A stretch of 49,255 nt of DNA, from NCBI GenBank assembly GCA_017438305.1, contig JAFRVX010000084.1:1-49255 (forward strand), read 5' to 3'. Positions 40,359 to 48,579 of the stretch are shown piece by piece. The DNA is from Lachnospiraceae bacterium (GTDB lineage Bacteria > Bacillota > Clostridia > Lachnospirales > Lachnospiraceae). Positions within the stretch are counted from its first letter, which is position 1. Every line of letters starts with the position of its first letter. The notes under the pieces were generated by a model, which ran no database searches, had not been told where the DNA came from, and saw only the letters and a list, made by a program, of their open reading frames with translations. Made by a program: the position numbers and the translations under genes.

Positions 40359-40904
40359 ATGTCAGATGATGATCTTTACCGGTACTTTCTGGCCGGTGAT
40401 CAGTCGGCGGGCGATCAGCTGATGCTGCGCTACGCCGATGTGCTTACGGTATATCTGGATGCATTTCTCCACAATGTACAGGATGCGGAAGACATGATGC
40501 TGGAGTGCTTCACGGTTATTCTGGTAAATAAACCTTCTATCGGAGAAGGCAATTTCCGGGCTTATCTGTTCAAGGTCGCCCGGAATAAAGCGGGACGCCT
40601 GTGGCGGCTGCGGTTTAAGCAGCAGGAATTCAGCCTGGATGAGACGCTTCCGATGGAGGGAAATTCTCCGGAAGATATTGTCTGGGAAGGGGAGCGCAGC
40701 GCGATCCTGCGGAAGTGTCTGACCCGGATCGCCCCTCAGTACCGCGAAGCGCTGTGGCTGGTCTATTTTATGGATATGAGTTATGAACAGGCCGCAAAGA
40801 TCATGCGCTGCAAAAAGAAGCGGGTCGAAGATTTGCTGAGAAACGGGAAAAAGCGGCTGCGTCTGGAACTGGAAAAGGAGGGGATCACCCATGCGGACTT
40901 CTGA
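40359..40904 (+). CDS. ECF-type RNA polymerase sigma factor
   Basis: A 181-residue protein with region 2 (YRYFLAGDQSAGDQLMLRYA, DAEDMMLECFTVIL, FRAYLFKVARNKA) and region 4 (LTRIAPQYREALWLVYFMDM, then SYEQAAKIMRCKKKRVEDLL helix-turn-helix). There is no region 3, so it is a short ECF factor. AAGGAGA lies seven bases before the ATG; the longer frame upstream crosses the promoter. Its last 14 bases overlap the next gene. The operon also contains a PrsW-like protease, so the factor is probably controlled by membrane proteolysis. Its regulon is unknown. Confidence 0.9.
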   Translation: MSDDDLYRYFLAGDQSAGDQLMLRYADVLTVYLDAFLHNVQDAEDMMLECFTVILVNKPSIGEGNFRAYLFKVARNKAGRLWRLRFKQQEFSLDETLPMEGNSPEDIVWEGERSAILRKCLTRIAPQYREALWLVYFMDMSYEQAAKIMRCKKKRVEDLLRNGKKRLRLELEKEGITHADF

Positions 40905-41226
40905 GGAACGTATCAGTGAACTGCACCGGCGGATGGTGCAGATGGAAGAGGAAAAAAGCCGCCGCCTGTATCGGGTGAAAGCGGCTTCCATAGGCGCTAC
41001 CTGTGCGGTCCTGGCCCTGCTGCTGGCTTTCCTGATCTCACAGGTCCCGGTCCGGATCCCCGAAGGCGAGATCGGAGGCGCGGCGGCCAGCATCTTTGCC
41101 GAAAATGAGGCCCTTGGATATATAGTAACCGCTTTTCTCGCTTTCTGCCTGGGAGCATTGGCAACGATCCTCTGCTTCCGGCTGAAACGCGGGACAGAAG
41201 AGAAAAAAGGAAAGAGCGATGATTGA
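40891..41226 (+). CDS. Small two-helix membrane protein, candidate anti-sigma or partner
   Basis: A 111-residue protein. A charged amphipathic N-terminal helix (TSEERISELHRRMVQMEEEK) is followed by a first membrane segment (about 32-50), a short extracytoplasmic part with FAENEALGYIV, a second membrane segment (about 75-95), and a basic tail. It overlaps the sigma gene and the next gene, so the three are translationally coupled. It resembles the protein at 42730. An anti-sigma role is inferred from position; no zinc-binding HxxxCxxC motif is present. Confidence 0.75.
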   Translation: MRTSEERISELHRRMVQMEEEKSRRLYRVKAASIGATCAVLALLLAFLISQVPVRIPEGEIGGAAASIFAENEALGYIVTAFLAFCLGALATILCFRLKRGTEEKKGKSDD

Positions 41227-41836
41227 AAGCATCGACAATTCGCTGCAGATCGTTGTGCTGGTGATCTGCACGCTCATTGCCGCAAAGAAGGCTTTTGAAC
41301 AGAACAGCCGCGCCTGGACGCTGCTGGCGTTTTTCTTTGGGAATTTTGCGCTGGACGATCTGTATCTGGTGATGTGTCTGCTTACCGTCGGCGGAGCGTC
41401 GACCCTCTCGGTCGTAAGCGAGCTGAGCTGGTATGCTTCGTATATTTTTCTGTATATGCTGATCCGTCAGCTTGCGCCGCCGGCGGTGAAGGTCCCCAAA
41501 TCCTTTCTCCCCTGGCTGGGGCCGATCCTTTCTATGTCCATGGCTTTTTTCTTTATGCAGTGGGGAAACATCGCGAGCAATCTGATCTACGGCGCGCTGA
41601 TGGGGCTGGTCATGTATGCGGCGCTTCACCGGCTGAGCCGTCCGGTACAATACGGTCACGTAAAAATGCTCTGCGTGCTTGTCCTGGTCCTGTGTTTCCT
41701 GGAGTACACAATGTGGACGATTTCCTGTTATTACGAGGGCGGGGAAGCCGGCAACCCTTATTACCTCTTTGACTTTCTGATTACCGTCAGCTTCCCGTTT
41801 TTCCTTCGGGGGACCCGAAAGGCGGTGGAGAAATGA
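41219..41836 (+). CDS. Polytopic membrane protein, unknown function
   Basis: A 205-residue protein with about six to seven hydrophobic segments (IVVLVICTLIAAKKAFE, WTLLAFFFGNFALDDLYLVM, ASYIFLYMLIRQL, ILSMSMAFFFMQW, LCVLVLVLCFLEY, LFDFLITVSFPFFLRG). No conserved catalytic motif is recognised. It overlaps its neighbours on both sides (8 bases before, 4 bases after). Its place between a sigma factor and a PrsW-like protease suggests a sensor or scaffold. Confidence 0.75.
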   Translation: MIESIDNSLQIVVLVICTLIAAKKAFEQNSRAWTLLAFFFGNFALDDLYLVMCLLTVGGASTLSVVSELSWYASYIFLYMLIRQLAPPAVKVPKSFLPWLGPILSMSMAFFFMQWGNIASNLIYGALMGLVMYAALHRLSRPVQYGHVKMLCVLVLVLCFLEYTMWTISCYYEGGEAGNPYYLFDFLITVSFPFFLRGTRKAVEK

Positions 41837-42465
41837 GCTATATCGAAAACATCTATATCTGCCTGGCTGCGCCGCAGCTGCTGGCGATCTTCTGCCTCAG
41901 AAGAGAAGCAAGACGGCACCTGATCTTTCTGCTCTCCGGCATGACGGCCTGCCTGTTTTCGGCCTATATCAGTACTTTCCTGACCGGAGCGCTGGGGCTG
42001 GAGGTTGCCATGGCTTCCCATGAGATCGCTCCCCTGGTGGAAGAGGCCGTCAAACTGCTCCCGGTCCTTTTTTACCTGATGATCTTTGAACCGGATAAGA
42101 AAAACGCCGTCAGCGCGGCCATGCTGGTCGCGATCGGCTTTGCCACGTTTGAAAACGTCTGCTTCCTGATTTCCTACGGCTCTGCAGATCTGCTTCGTCT
42201 TCTGATCCGCGGCTTCGGGACCGGCGCCATGCATGCCGGCTGCGGCATGGTCGTGGCGCTCGGACTGTTTTTCCTCTGGGATCAGGCCTGGCTGCGGGCC
42301 GTCGGAGTATTTGCCCTGCTCTGCGTGGTCATACGCTTCCACGCAGCCTTTAACCTTTTTGTCAATCAGACGGGAGCTGCTTTCTGGATCGGCAGCGCGA
42401 TACCCCTGACGCTGATGCTTCTGTATCTTGTCTTTTTTCACCGCAAAGTGGATCTGTCCCCGTAA
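41833..42465 (+). CDS. PrsW-like intramembrane metalloprotease
   Basis: A 210-residue membrane protein with the PrsW family motifs in order: the EExxK in LVEEAVKLLP (Glu about 70-71), GFATFENVCF, MHAGCGM (His about 133) and RFHAAFNLF (His about 169). About seven membrane helices surround them. In Bacillus, PrsW makes the first cut in the anti-sigma factor RsiW. Here it shares an operon with an ECF sigma factor, so a similar role is likely. It starts four bases inside the preceding gene. Confidence 0.82.
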   Translation: MSYIENIYICLAAPQLLAIFCLRREARRHLIFLLSGMTACLFSAYISTFLTGALGLEVAMASHEIAPLVEEAVKLLPVLFYLMIFEPDKKNAVSAAMLVAIGFATFENVCFLISYGSADLLRLLIRGFGTGAMHAGCGMVVALGLFFLWDQAWLRAVGVFALLCVVIRFHAAFNLFVNQTGAAFWIGSAIPLTLMLLYLVFFHRKVDLSP

Positions 42466-42496
42466 AGTGGAACTGTCTCCGTAAACTTCAAAACAA

Positions 42497-42600
42497 GGCC
42501 GGCGTAAGCCGGCTTTTTTGTTTTACGATAACGATAAAACCGGCCGGGCGACGCAAGCCGGCTTTTTTGTTTTGCGATAACGATAAAAACCGGCCGGGCG
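42497..42600 (+). terminator. Duplicated tandem terminators after the sigma operon
   Basis: GCCGGC-GTAA-GCCGGC plus six T (42498-42519), then a 49-base-shifted copy (GCCGG...CCGGC plus six T, 42543-42568). A third partial unit starts at about 42590. The sequence between the T-runs (CGATAACGATAAAA) is duplicated too. Confidence 0.85.
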
Positions 42601-42729
42601 GGGCGGCGAAAGAAAGCGTCGAAAAAAAACGTAAAAAAATCAAAAAGTTGGAATTTTAGCTTCGGGTTTTTACCAGGTTTCCGACACTTATAGAGTAAAG
42701 ACGTTGTTTCGGAGGAGGTTTATCTGAAA

Positions 42730-43188
42730 ATGACGACAGAAGAAAGGGTCAAATCCCTGCATGCGCGGATGGATGCCCTGAAGCGCAGGAGGGAAAAGCG
42801 GAAGACAGGATTGACAGGGGCAGCCTGCGCGGTCCTTACGCTGTGCCTGGTCTGGCTGATCTTCGACGGCGGAGCGGCACATGCGGGCGGTCCGGCCGGT
42901 CTGTACAGCGGCGCGACCATGCTGCTTGAAAATGCAGGAGGTTATGTGCTGGCGGCGGTCGCAGCCTTTACGGCGGGCGTCGTGATCACGGTTCTGCTCA
43001 TAAAGAAAACCAGAAAGAAAGAACAGCTGATGGAAAGCGATCCGGACCTCAGACAAAGTGAGGAGAGAGAACAGTTGGCGGAAAGTAATCCGGATCTCAG
43101 ACAAAGTGAGGAGAGAGAACGTCAGACGGAAAGCAATCCGAATCTCAGACAAAGTGAGGAGAAAGAGCATGAAAACAAGGAAAATTAA
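42730..43188 (+). CDS. Small two-helix membrane protein with 16-residue tandem repeats
   Basis: A 152-residue protein. Residues 1-100 resemble the protein at 40891: a charged start (TTEERVKSLHARMDALKRR), membrane helix, short loop with LLENAGGYVL, second helix, then KKTRKK. The tail has three consecutive 16-residue units (ESDPDLRQSEEREQLA and two variants) encoded by 48-base repeats at 43033, 43081 and 43129. GGAGGAGG precedes the ATG. It overlaps the start of the large secreted protein by 20 bases, so the two are coupled. The role is unknown. Confidence 0.78.
   Translation: MTTEERVKSLHARMDALKRRREKRKTGLTGAACAVLTLCLVWLIFDGGAAHAGGPAGLYSGATMLLENAGGYVLAAVAAFTAGVVITVLLIKKTRKKEQLMESDPDLRQSEEREQLAESNPDLRQSEERERQTESNPNLRQSEEKEHENKEN
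43033..43176 (+). repeat. Three 48-base in-frame tandem repeats
   Basis: Units start at 43033, 43081 and 43129 and share CTCAGACAAAGTGAGGAGA. The last unit also supplies the ribosome site of the next gene (GAGGAGAAAGAGC before the ATG at 43169). Confidence 0.85.
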
Positions 43189-46100
43189 ACGCTGGCTAAG
43201 CGTAATTCTCGCCATCGCCTTTATTCTGGGGATGATACCCGCAGTCCATGCCCAGGGATCAGGCGGCGATGAACTCGATGATCCCAGGGATATTTTTGAT
43301 CTGGATAAGCAGGAGCCGGAACAGCTGGACCGGTATCCGGATGATGTATACGGAAAGAACCAGAATCAGCCGTTCCTGCTTTCGGAACAGAATGAGCTGG
43401 CGCTGATCATCGGAACAGAAGCCCGGAAACAGACTACGGTGTTTGATAATTTCAACCTGGATATGACTTCCCGGGATTCTGGCGGAAATTGCTGGATGAA
43501 CGGGATCCATCCCGGCAATGCGGAAAATACGGCTTCAATGACTTCCGGCTACCCTTACGGCTCGGTGTACGATCTCCAGAGTATCGCATTGGATGCGGAC
43601 GGGACCGGACGAAAACAGTATATCGCTTCCGTCGGGATCGAAAAAACAAGTAAATCCTTCGTACTGATCGTACAAAACCCCTTGGTGAAGGACAGCAGTA
43701 CCTATACGATCTGTTCAGCCAGCGAGGCCTGGAGCTTCAGCGAATATATCGTTGACAACTGCATGGCGATCACGGCAGGGGATTACGACGGAGACGGGAA
43801 AGATTCCATTATTTTATATGCTGCCGGCAACGGTGATAACGCAAAGCTGTATGAATTTGTGGCAGGAACCGATAAGGAATGGTACGGCAGCGAGATCCTG
43901 AATCTGTCTTCTGTTGTGAAGGATACCCGCTATACGAGAAATCCTGCTGTAAAGTATAAACCGACGGTAAGTCTGGCAACCGGTGATTTTAACGGCGACG
44001 GCCGGGATCAGCTGGCCTTCTCGGCAGGCTTTTACAACACTTCCGATGACGTCAGGGACGGCTACATGAACTTTGAGTGCGACAACCTGGAGCAATTTGC
44101 CACCTGCGTCAGTATCGGAGACAGAACGCCTCTGGGCGGGTGGGACTTTTTCGACCCGATCTGGATGTATGACATCGGATCTGACTATGTCTTAAGCGGA
44201 AACAGAAGGACCTACCCGCTGACTATGATGCACGGCGGGGTGATTACGGCGGGAGACGTGAACAACGACGGTATCGATGAGATCGTCGCAGCCGGTTATG
44301 TTTCGCTGACCAAAGATATGTCTTCAGGCAATTATGCCCGGGCGGTTTATCGCGGAACAGCAGCCGACGGAACCCTGGATTGTGTCAGCCATGTCTGTGA
44401 CTTTTCCCCCTCAAAACTGGTGAGTTCCGTCATCAGAAGAAGCGGGAACGGATATATGAAATCCCCGCTGATCGCTTTTGATATGAGCACCACTTTGAGA
44501 AGTACATTTAAAGAATACTGCAATGATAAGGACTTCGTCTTTACCAAACTGGCCATGGCCAGCGGAAAAACGAACGGTGACAATGCACCGGAAGAAGTTT
44601 TTATTTCCGGGATCCTTTACAATTTCAATGACCTGATGCCTGAGGTTTCTTATAAGGCAAGCTTTAATGATGATGAGTTTACGTACCTCTCCGAAGTGCT
44701 CCTTTCAGCGGTGGCAAAGAGTTCGGTCAATTGGGTCCGGGCTGCTGCCGTCGGAAATTTTAACGGCAATGAGGCGGGCCGCGAACAGTTTGTGTTTACT
44801 TTATGGCAGAAGAAAGAGGGAGATAATTGCTACACTTCTTCCATAGGCGTTATCGCGGGCGTGGAATATCAGGATAAGCTTGGCCCTGACGGAAATGTGC
44901 ACAGTTTCGGACCGCCGAAGTATCATGCCTGCAGTTTCGATGCGGAAAAGTACAAGGGAGTATTATGCAGGAATATTTTTAACACTTCCTCCCCGGCAGG
45001 ATACCGGCTGCTGATCCACCAGAATGAACGGTCAGACCATCCGCTGAATGCAGTCCCTGTTGCCGTCGATACAGATGATGACGGCGTCATCGGGCGCTTC
45101 AGCAAGAGCGGCTATGTGTACACCGACCCGGAAGTGATCGCCGTACTGCAGGCAGCGCCATATTTCTCCGAACTGTATAAAGCAGGCGGTTACACCGGCT
45201 ACGGTGAAACGAGATACGGCGTGTCCGTCGGATACGGTACCGGCACGTCTCACGGCGACAATGTTTCCTTTGAAGTCGGATACGCGGAGGAGATGTCGGC
45301 CGGACCTCTGAAAGCGGGGCTGGAAGCCGGCTATACGCTGGACTGGTCCCATACCTATGAATCATCCTATACCGTGACGACCAGTTCGACCTTTACGGCG
45401 GAGGAAATGGACGTCGTTCTTCTGACAAGGATCCCGGTGCTGATCTATACTTATGATATTCTGAACCCGGCTTCCAACGCCTGGATACCGAACGGCATAA
45501 ATGTGCGGGTTCCCATGACGCCGCGCTATTATACTTTGAGTATTGAAGATTATAACGAATTCGTTGATGAATACAACAAGCAGCTGGGAAAATACGTCAA
45601 TACCTGCGGCCTGAACAAGATTCAGGAAGGCGTCGATATGCCGATGGATCATGAAGGCAACCCGAGCAATTACTGGAGCAGCTGGGCCAGTGCCGGAACG
45701 ACCGGGAAGCGGCTGTCGCCGACTCACTATTCCTTCAGTCATTCCGGCGGCTCGATGGACTGCGGCGTCTCTGCGGAATTTCAGGAAACGGAAACCGACG
45801 TGACGAGTCACGGCTTCCACTTTGGTCTGACGATCCAGCTGGGCGGCAATTATCTGGCCGGCGAAGCGTGGGCAGGCGGCTATGCCAACCTTAACTATAG
45901 TCATTCCACCGGCCATTCCACAACAAAAACTACGACAACAGCATGCGGCGGGACCGTGCAGAATGTAAATGCGAGGAATGTCGCGGGATTGTTGAAAGAA
46001 GAAGTGGAAAACGGCTATTCTTTCTGCTGGGAATTCGGCAAGTGGACAAGGGAGCTGACAAAAACCGGCGTTACGGTTCCGTTCTACGGCTACAGAGTAT

Positions 46101-46945
46101 TTGATGTGAGACACCGCGCGCTGCCGCCTCAGATCGCGGACTGGACCCAGTCCGTAGAACCCGGATACAGTGCGTTCAGTTTTCCGAATCTGACATCCGG
46201 CCTGAATGCGGATCTGACTGTCAGCAAGGTTTCCGGCGACAGCAGGATCACTTATGACCGCAGCACAAAAGCGATCAGGGTGGCGGCCGGTCTCACGGCC
46301 GGAACATATACCGCGGTCTTTAATGTGTCCAATGGCCTGACGGATCAGGATACGACTTTCCGCTTTATCCTGAAGGTGGGGAACAGCAGCGGCAGATGGC
46401 TGAAGAACGCCAACGGCTGGTGGTACCAGCGTCCGGACGGCACCTATCCGAAGAACCAGTGGGAGAAGATCGGCGGCAAGTGGTATCACTTCAATGACAG
46501 GGGATACATGCAGACCGGCTGGCTGAAGCTCTCGGGCAAGTGGTATTATCTGGGCACGAGCGGCGTGATGGTGACCGGCTGGAAGCAGATCTCGGGCAAA
46601 TGGTACTGGTTCAGCGACGGCGGCGTGATGGCAACCGGCTGGAAGCAGCTTTCCGGCAAATGGTATTACTTCGAGAGCAGCGGCGCGATGGCAACCGGCT
46701 GGAAGACGATCTCGGGCAAGACCTATTACTTCAAGGCGAGCGGTGCGATGGCAGCCAGGGAATGGTGCGGAGGCTATTACCTGAATGCCGACGGCACCTG
46801 GACCTATCAGTACAAAGCGAGCTGGAAACAGAATGCCAAAGGTTGGTGGTTCGGCGATACGAGCGGGTGGTATGCAAAGAGCTGCACCATCACGATCGAC
46901 GGCAAAGCCTATACCTTTGACGCAAAAGGATACTGGGTGAAGTAA
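43169..46945 (+). CDS. Large secreted protein with FG-GAP-like repeats, beta-rich core and cell-wall-binding repeats
   Basis: A 1258-residue protein. A signal peptide (about 1-30, ending AVHAQG) is followed by an acidic segment. FG-GAP-like calcium-loop repeats follow near 205 (GDYDGDGKD), 275 (GDFNGDGRD) and 362 (GDVNNDGID), with a degenerate one near 528 (GNFNGNEAG). Residues 680-980 are rich in beta strands with alternating Ser/Thr/Gly (YGVSVGYGTGTSHG, SSYTVTTSSTFTA, YSHSTGHSTTKTTTTA). An Ig-like domain occupies about 985-1070, and seven to eight wall-binding repeats (GWKQISGKWYWFSDGGVMAT type) close the protein. The ATG lies in the last repeat of the preceding gene. It is presumably anchored on the cell surface; adhesin or effector roles are guesses. 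Confidence 0.85.
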   Translation: MKTRKIKRWLSVILAIAFILGMIPAVHAQGSGGDELDDPRDIFDLDKQEPEQLDRYPDDVYGKNQNQPFLLSEQNELALIIGTEARKQTTVFDNFNLDMTSRDSGGNCWMNGIHPGNAENTASMTSGYPYGSVYDLQSIALDADGTGRKQYIASVGIEKTSKSFVLIVQNPLVKDSSTYTICSASEAWSFSEYIVDNCMAITAGDYDGDGKDSIILYAAGNGDNAKLYEFVAGTDKEWYGSEILNLSSVVKDTRYTRNPAVKYKPTVSLATGDFNGDGRDQLAFSAGFYNTSDDVRDGYMNFECDNLEQFATCVSIGDRTPLGGWDFFDPIWMYDIGSDYVLSGNRRTYPLTMMHGGVITAGDVNNDGIDEIVAAGYVSLTKDMSSGNYARAVYRGTAADGTLDCVSHVCDFSPSKLVSSVIRRSGNGYMKSPLIAFDMSTTLRSTFKEYCNDKDFVFTKLAMASGKTNGDNAPEEVFISGILYNFNDLMPEVSYKASFNDDEFTYLSEVLLSAVAKSSVNWVRAAAVGNFNGNEAGREQFVFTLWQKKEGDNCYTSSIGVIAGVEYQDKLGPDGNVHSFGPPKYHACSFDAEKYKGVLCRNIFNTSSPAGYRLLIHQNERSDHPLNAVPVAVDTDDDGVIGRFSKSGYVYTDPEVIAVLQAAPYFSELYKAGGYTGYGETRYGVSVGYGTGTSHGDNVSFEVGYAEEMSAGPLKAGLEAGYTLDWSHTYESSYTVTTSSTFTAEEMDVVLLTRIPVLIYTYDILNPASNAWIPNGINVRVPMTPRYYTLSIEDYNEFVDEYNKQLGKYVNTCGLNKIQEGVDMPMDHEGNPSNYWSSWASAGTTGKRLSPTHYSFSHSGGSMDCGVSAEFQETETDVTSHGFHFGLTIQLGGNYLAGEAWAGGYANLNYSHSTGHSTTKTTTTACGGTVQNVNARNVAGLLKEEVENGYSFCWEFGKWTRELTKTGVTVPFYGYRVFDVRHRALPPQIADWTQSVEPGYSAFSFPNLTSGLNADLTVSKVSGDSRITYDRSTKAIRVAAGLTAGTYTAVFNVSNGLTDQDTTFRFILKVGNSSGRWLKNANGWWYQRPDGTYPKNQWEKIGGKWYHFNDRGYMQTGWLKLSGKWYYLGTSGVMVTGWKQISGKWYWFSDGGVMATGWKQLSGKWYYFESSGAMATGWKTISGKTYYFKASGAMAAREWCGGYYLNADGTWTYQYKASWKQNAKGWWFGDTSGWYAKSCTITIDGKAYTFDAKGYWVK

Positions 46946-46954
46946 GCCCCCGTC

Positions 46955-47035
46955 TTAGAAAACAGGAGCATGAATACGGGCTGTAAAAAAAGCTCTGAAA
47001 ATATGAGCATGAATACGGGGCTGTAAAAAGTCACC
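46955..47035 (+). repeat. Direct repeat after the large secreted protein
   Basis: GAGCATGAATACGGGCTGTA and a near-identical copy (GAGCATGAATACGGGG...) lie about 44 bases apart between the stop codon and the terminator. No coding role is seen. Confidence 0.5.
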
Positions 47036-47044
47036 TCGAAACAA

Positions 47045-47082
47045 AAGAGGCCATCCGGTATAAACCGGGTGACCTCTTTTTT
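47045..47082 (+). terminator. Terminator of the large secreted protein gene
   Basis: AAGAGG/CCTCTT and CCGGT/ACCGG helices around ATAA, followed by six T. A good intrinsic terminator on plus. Confidence 0.85.
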
Positions 47083-47132
47083 GTCGGAATCAGCTGAACT
47101 TTGCCGGGATCAGTTAAATAATGCAATTCTTC

Positions 47133-47414
47133 TCATTCCGCGGCTTTCTTTTCTTTTACAAGCTCCTGATAAGCCGGCAGGCTGTAACCGCCTTTCATGT
47201 TCATTACAGCCAGGTCGGTCAATGCTTCGTCCGCTTTTATGGTGCGGCGGATGCCGATGACGGCGGCGATCTCATCGTCAAAGGATGAAGTTTTTGCAGT
47301 CTCCGGGGCAGCAGCTGTTGTGGTTTCCGCGGCATTCGCACGGGCTGCGGAACCGGTAAGGAAAAGGCAGGCAGCCATCAATACAGCCAGGAATTTCCGT
47401 ACGCTTTTCATCAT
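47133..47414 (-). CDS. Small exported protein related to the broken protein at 36571
   Basis: A 93-residue protein with a signal peptide (MMKSVRKFLAVLMAACLFLT, cut near ANA). A low-complexity TTTAAAPETAK linker and a 45-residue module, FDDEIAAVIGIRRTIKADEA then AVMNMKGGYSLPAYQELVKE, follow. The module is about 75% identical by eye to the N-terminal region of the broken gene at 36571-38452, but here it ends with a stop instead of a 500-residue continuation. AGGAGCAAC precedes the ATG. It may be a truncated paralogue or a stand-alone exported peptide. The function is unknown. Confidence 0.7.
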   Translation of the reverse strand: MMKSVRKFLAVLMAACLFLTGSAARANAAETTTAAAPETAKTSSFDDEIAAVIGIRRTIKADEALTDLAVMNMKGGYSLPAYQELVKEKKAAE

Positions 47415-47550
47415 GTTGCTCCTGTGATTCGTTTTTTTTGGTATTATGAAAAAAGCAGATCGGAGCATTCATAAATGTTATAAAAATTTTTACTCTTTCG
47501 TTAATCCATTGTCTATAACGAATTTCATACGGTTAAATTATATCATAAGA

Positions 47551-47575
47551 ACGCCGCCTTGGATTAACCAAGACG
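47551..47575. other. Inverted repeat between two minus-strand genes
   Basis: CCGCCTTGG-ATTAA-CCAAGACGG forms an imperfect stem with a five-base loop. It could be a weak terminator of the gene at 47647 or an operator for the gene at 47133. No T-run follows. Confidence 0.35.
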
Positions 47576-47646
47576 GTAAAATCATTGCGGTCTCTGATGG
47601 AATTCCTGCGGACGTCTGAGCAGACAGCCCGATCTTTTTGAAGAAG

Positions 47647-48579
47647 TCAACGTTCCGGTCTCCCGCGTAAACCCCTCTTTTGCAGCACAGCCTGCTTTTC
47701 TTCGACTTCGTGCTTAAGGGCTTTCATCTCGTCGCTTGCGGTATCCTCCCGATACAGCAGGTCGATCAGCGCCGCCTGCTTTTCGATGATCGTGTTTTTG
47801 ACCCTGGCCGTCGGCTCAAGGTTTACTGCGAGCTCTTCCTTCATCACAGCAGCGCGCCGCTCGGCCTCCAGGCGAAGCCGTTCGGTCTCCGCTTTGATCG
47901 CCTCCATTCTGGCGGCAATGCGTTCTGTTCTATAGATGACCTCCGGATAAGCCTCCGCAAAGCGGCGGTAGAAATAGGACCGGTCGTGCAGCAGGAGACG
48001 GACCTCTTTGCTGATCGCCTCTGTATCGTCAGCTTTACTGCTTTCAACACCGGTTTTTACCAGCTTCAGTACAAAGTGGGACATGACATAGTCCGCCGCA
48101 AAGATACATGACAGACCAAGGGTCAGGATCTCCTGCAGGCGAAAGTTCATGTACCCGAGAAGCCGGAAGAGCAGCGGATTGAAAAGCTTCACGATCAGTA
48201 CGCCGCCCAGGCCGAAGAGGATCAGGTTTCCGATCCATACACGGCCATGAAGGTTCATTGGCTTTTGGCTGTAATCCCACCAGCGGGCATGAAATCGCTT
48301 TTCAAGAAAAAAGCTCGTCATATACTCGACGGCGCCGCAAAGAATGAAAGAAATAACAAAGGTTGTCCCGACTGAGGATTCCATTGGGGCTAAGCCGTTG
48401 ACGGCGGTGGTGATCAATACCGCGCCTGAGCCGTATATCGGCAGCCAGGGCCCGGTCAAAAACCCGCGGTTAATGAACCGGTGAAACTGGAAATACTTCA
48501 ATGTGACTTCGATACACCAGCCGAGAAAAGCGTAAGCGAAGAACATCAGTATGAGAGTGATCAGTTTATCTGTCATCAT
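47647..48579 (-). CDS. CmpB/DUF1113-type membrane protein (putative ABC-transporter type IV)
   Basis: A 310-residue protein. Residues 1-165 hold about five membrane segments with family-typical stretches (FAYAFLGWCIEVTLKY, RGFLTGPWLPIYGSGAVLI, VEYMTSFFLEKRFHARWWDY, LHGRVWIGNLILFGLGGVLI). These match my memory of the PF06541 group, common in Firmicutes and of unknown function. The rest is a long charged, helical cytoplasmic tail (about 180-310) likely to form a coiled coil (RMEAIKAETERLRLEAERRA). The start is one of two adjacent ATGs. The name does not prove transport. Confidence 0.8.
   Translation of the reverse strand: MMTDKLITLILMFFAYAFLGWCIEVTLKYFQFHRFINRGFLTGPWLPIYGSGAVLITTAVNGLAPMESSVGTTFVISFILCGAVEYMTSFFLEKRFHARWWDYSQKPMNLHGRVWIGNLILFGLGGVLIVKLFNPLLFRLLGYMNFRLQEILTLGLSCIFAADYVMSHFVLKLVKTGVESSKADDTEAISKEVRLLLHDRSYFYRRFAEAYPEVIYRTERIAARMEAIKAETERLRLEAERRAAVMKEELAVNLEPTARVKNTIIEKQAALIDLLYREDTASDEMKALKHEVEEKQAVLQKRGLRGRPER

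Noticed and set aside
42605-42729. ECF-dependent promoter before the two-helix protein at 42730
   Set aside because: GGAATTTT and TTTCCGAC...TATAGAG are suggestive, but spacing and sequence match neither a sigma-A nor a standard ECF consensus well enough to call.
45362-46489. 375-codon minus-strand frame
   Set aside because: Antisense to the large secreted protein, which has a signal peptide, ribosome site and known repeats.
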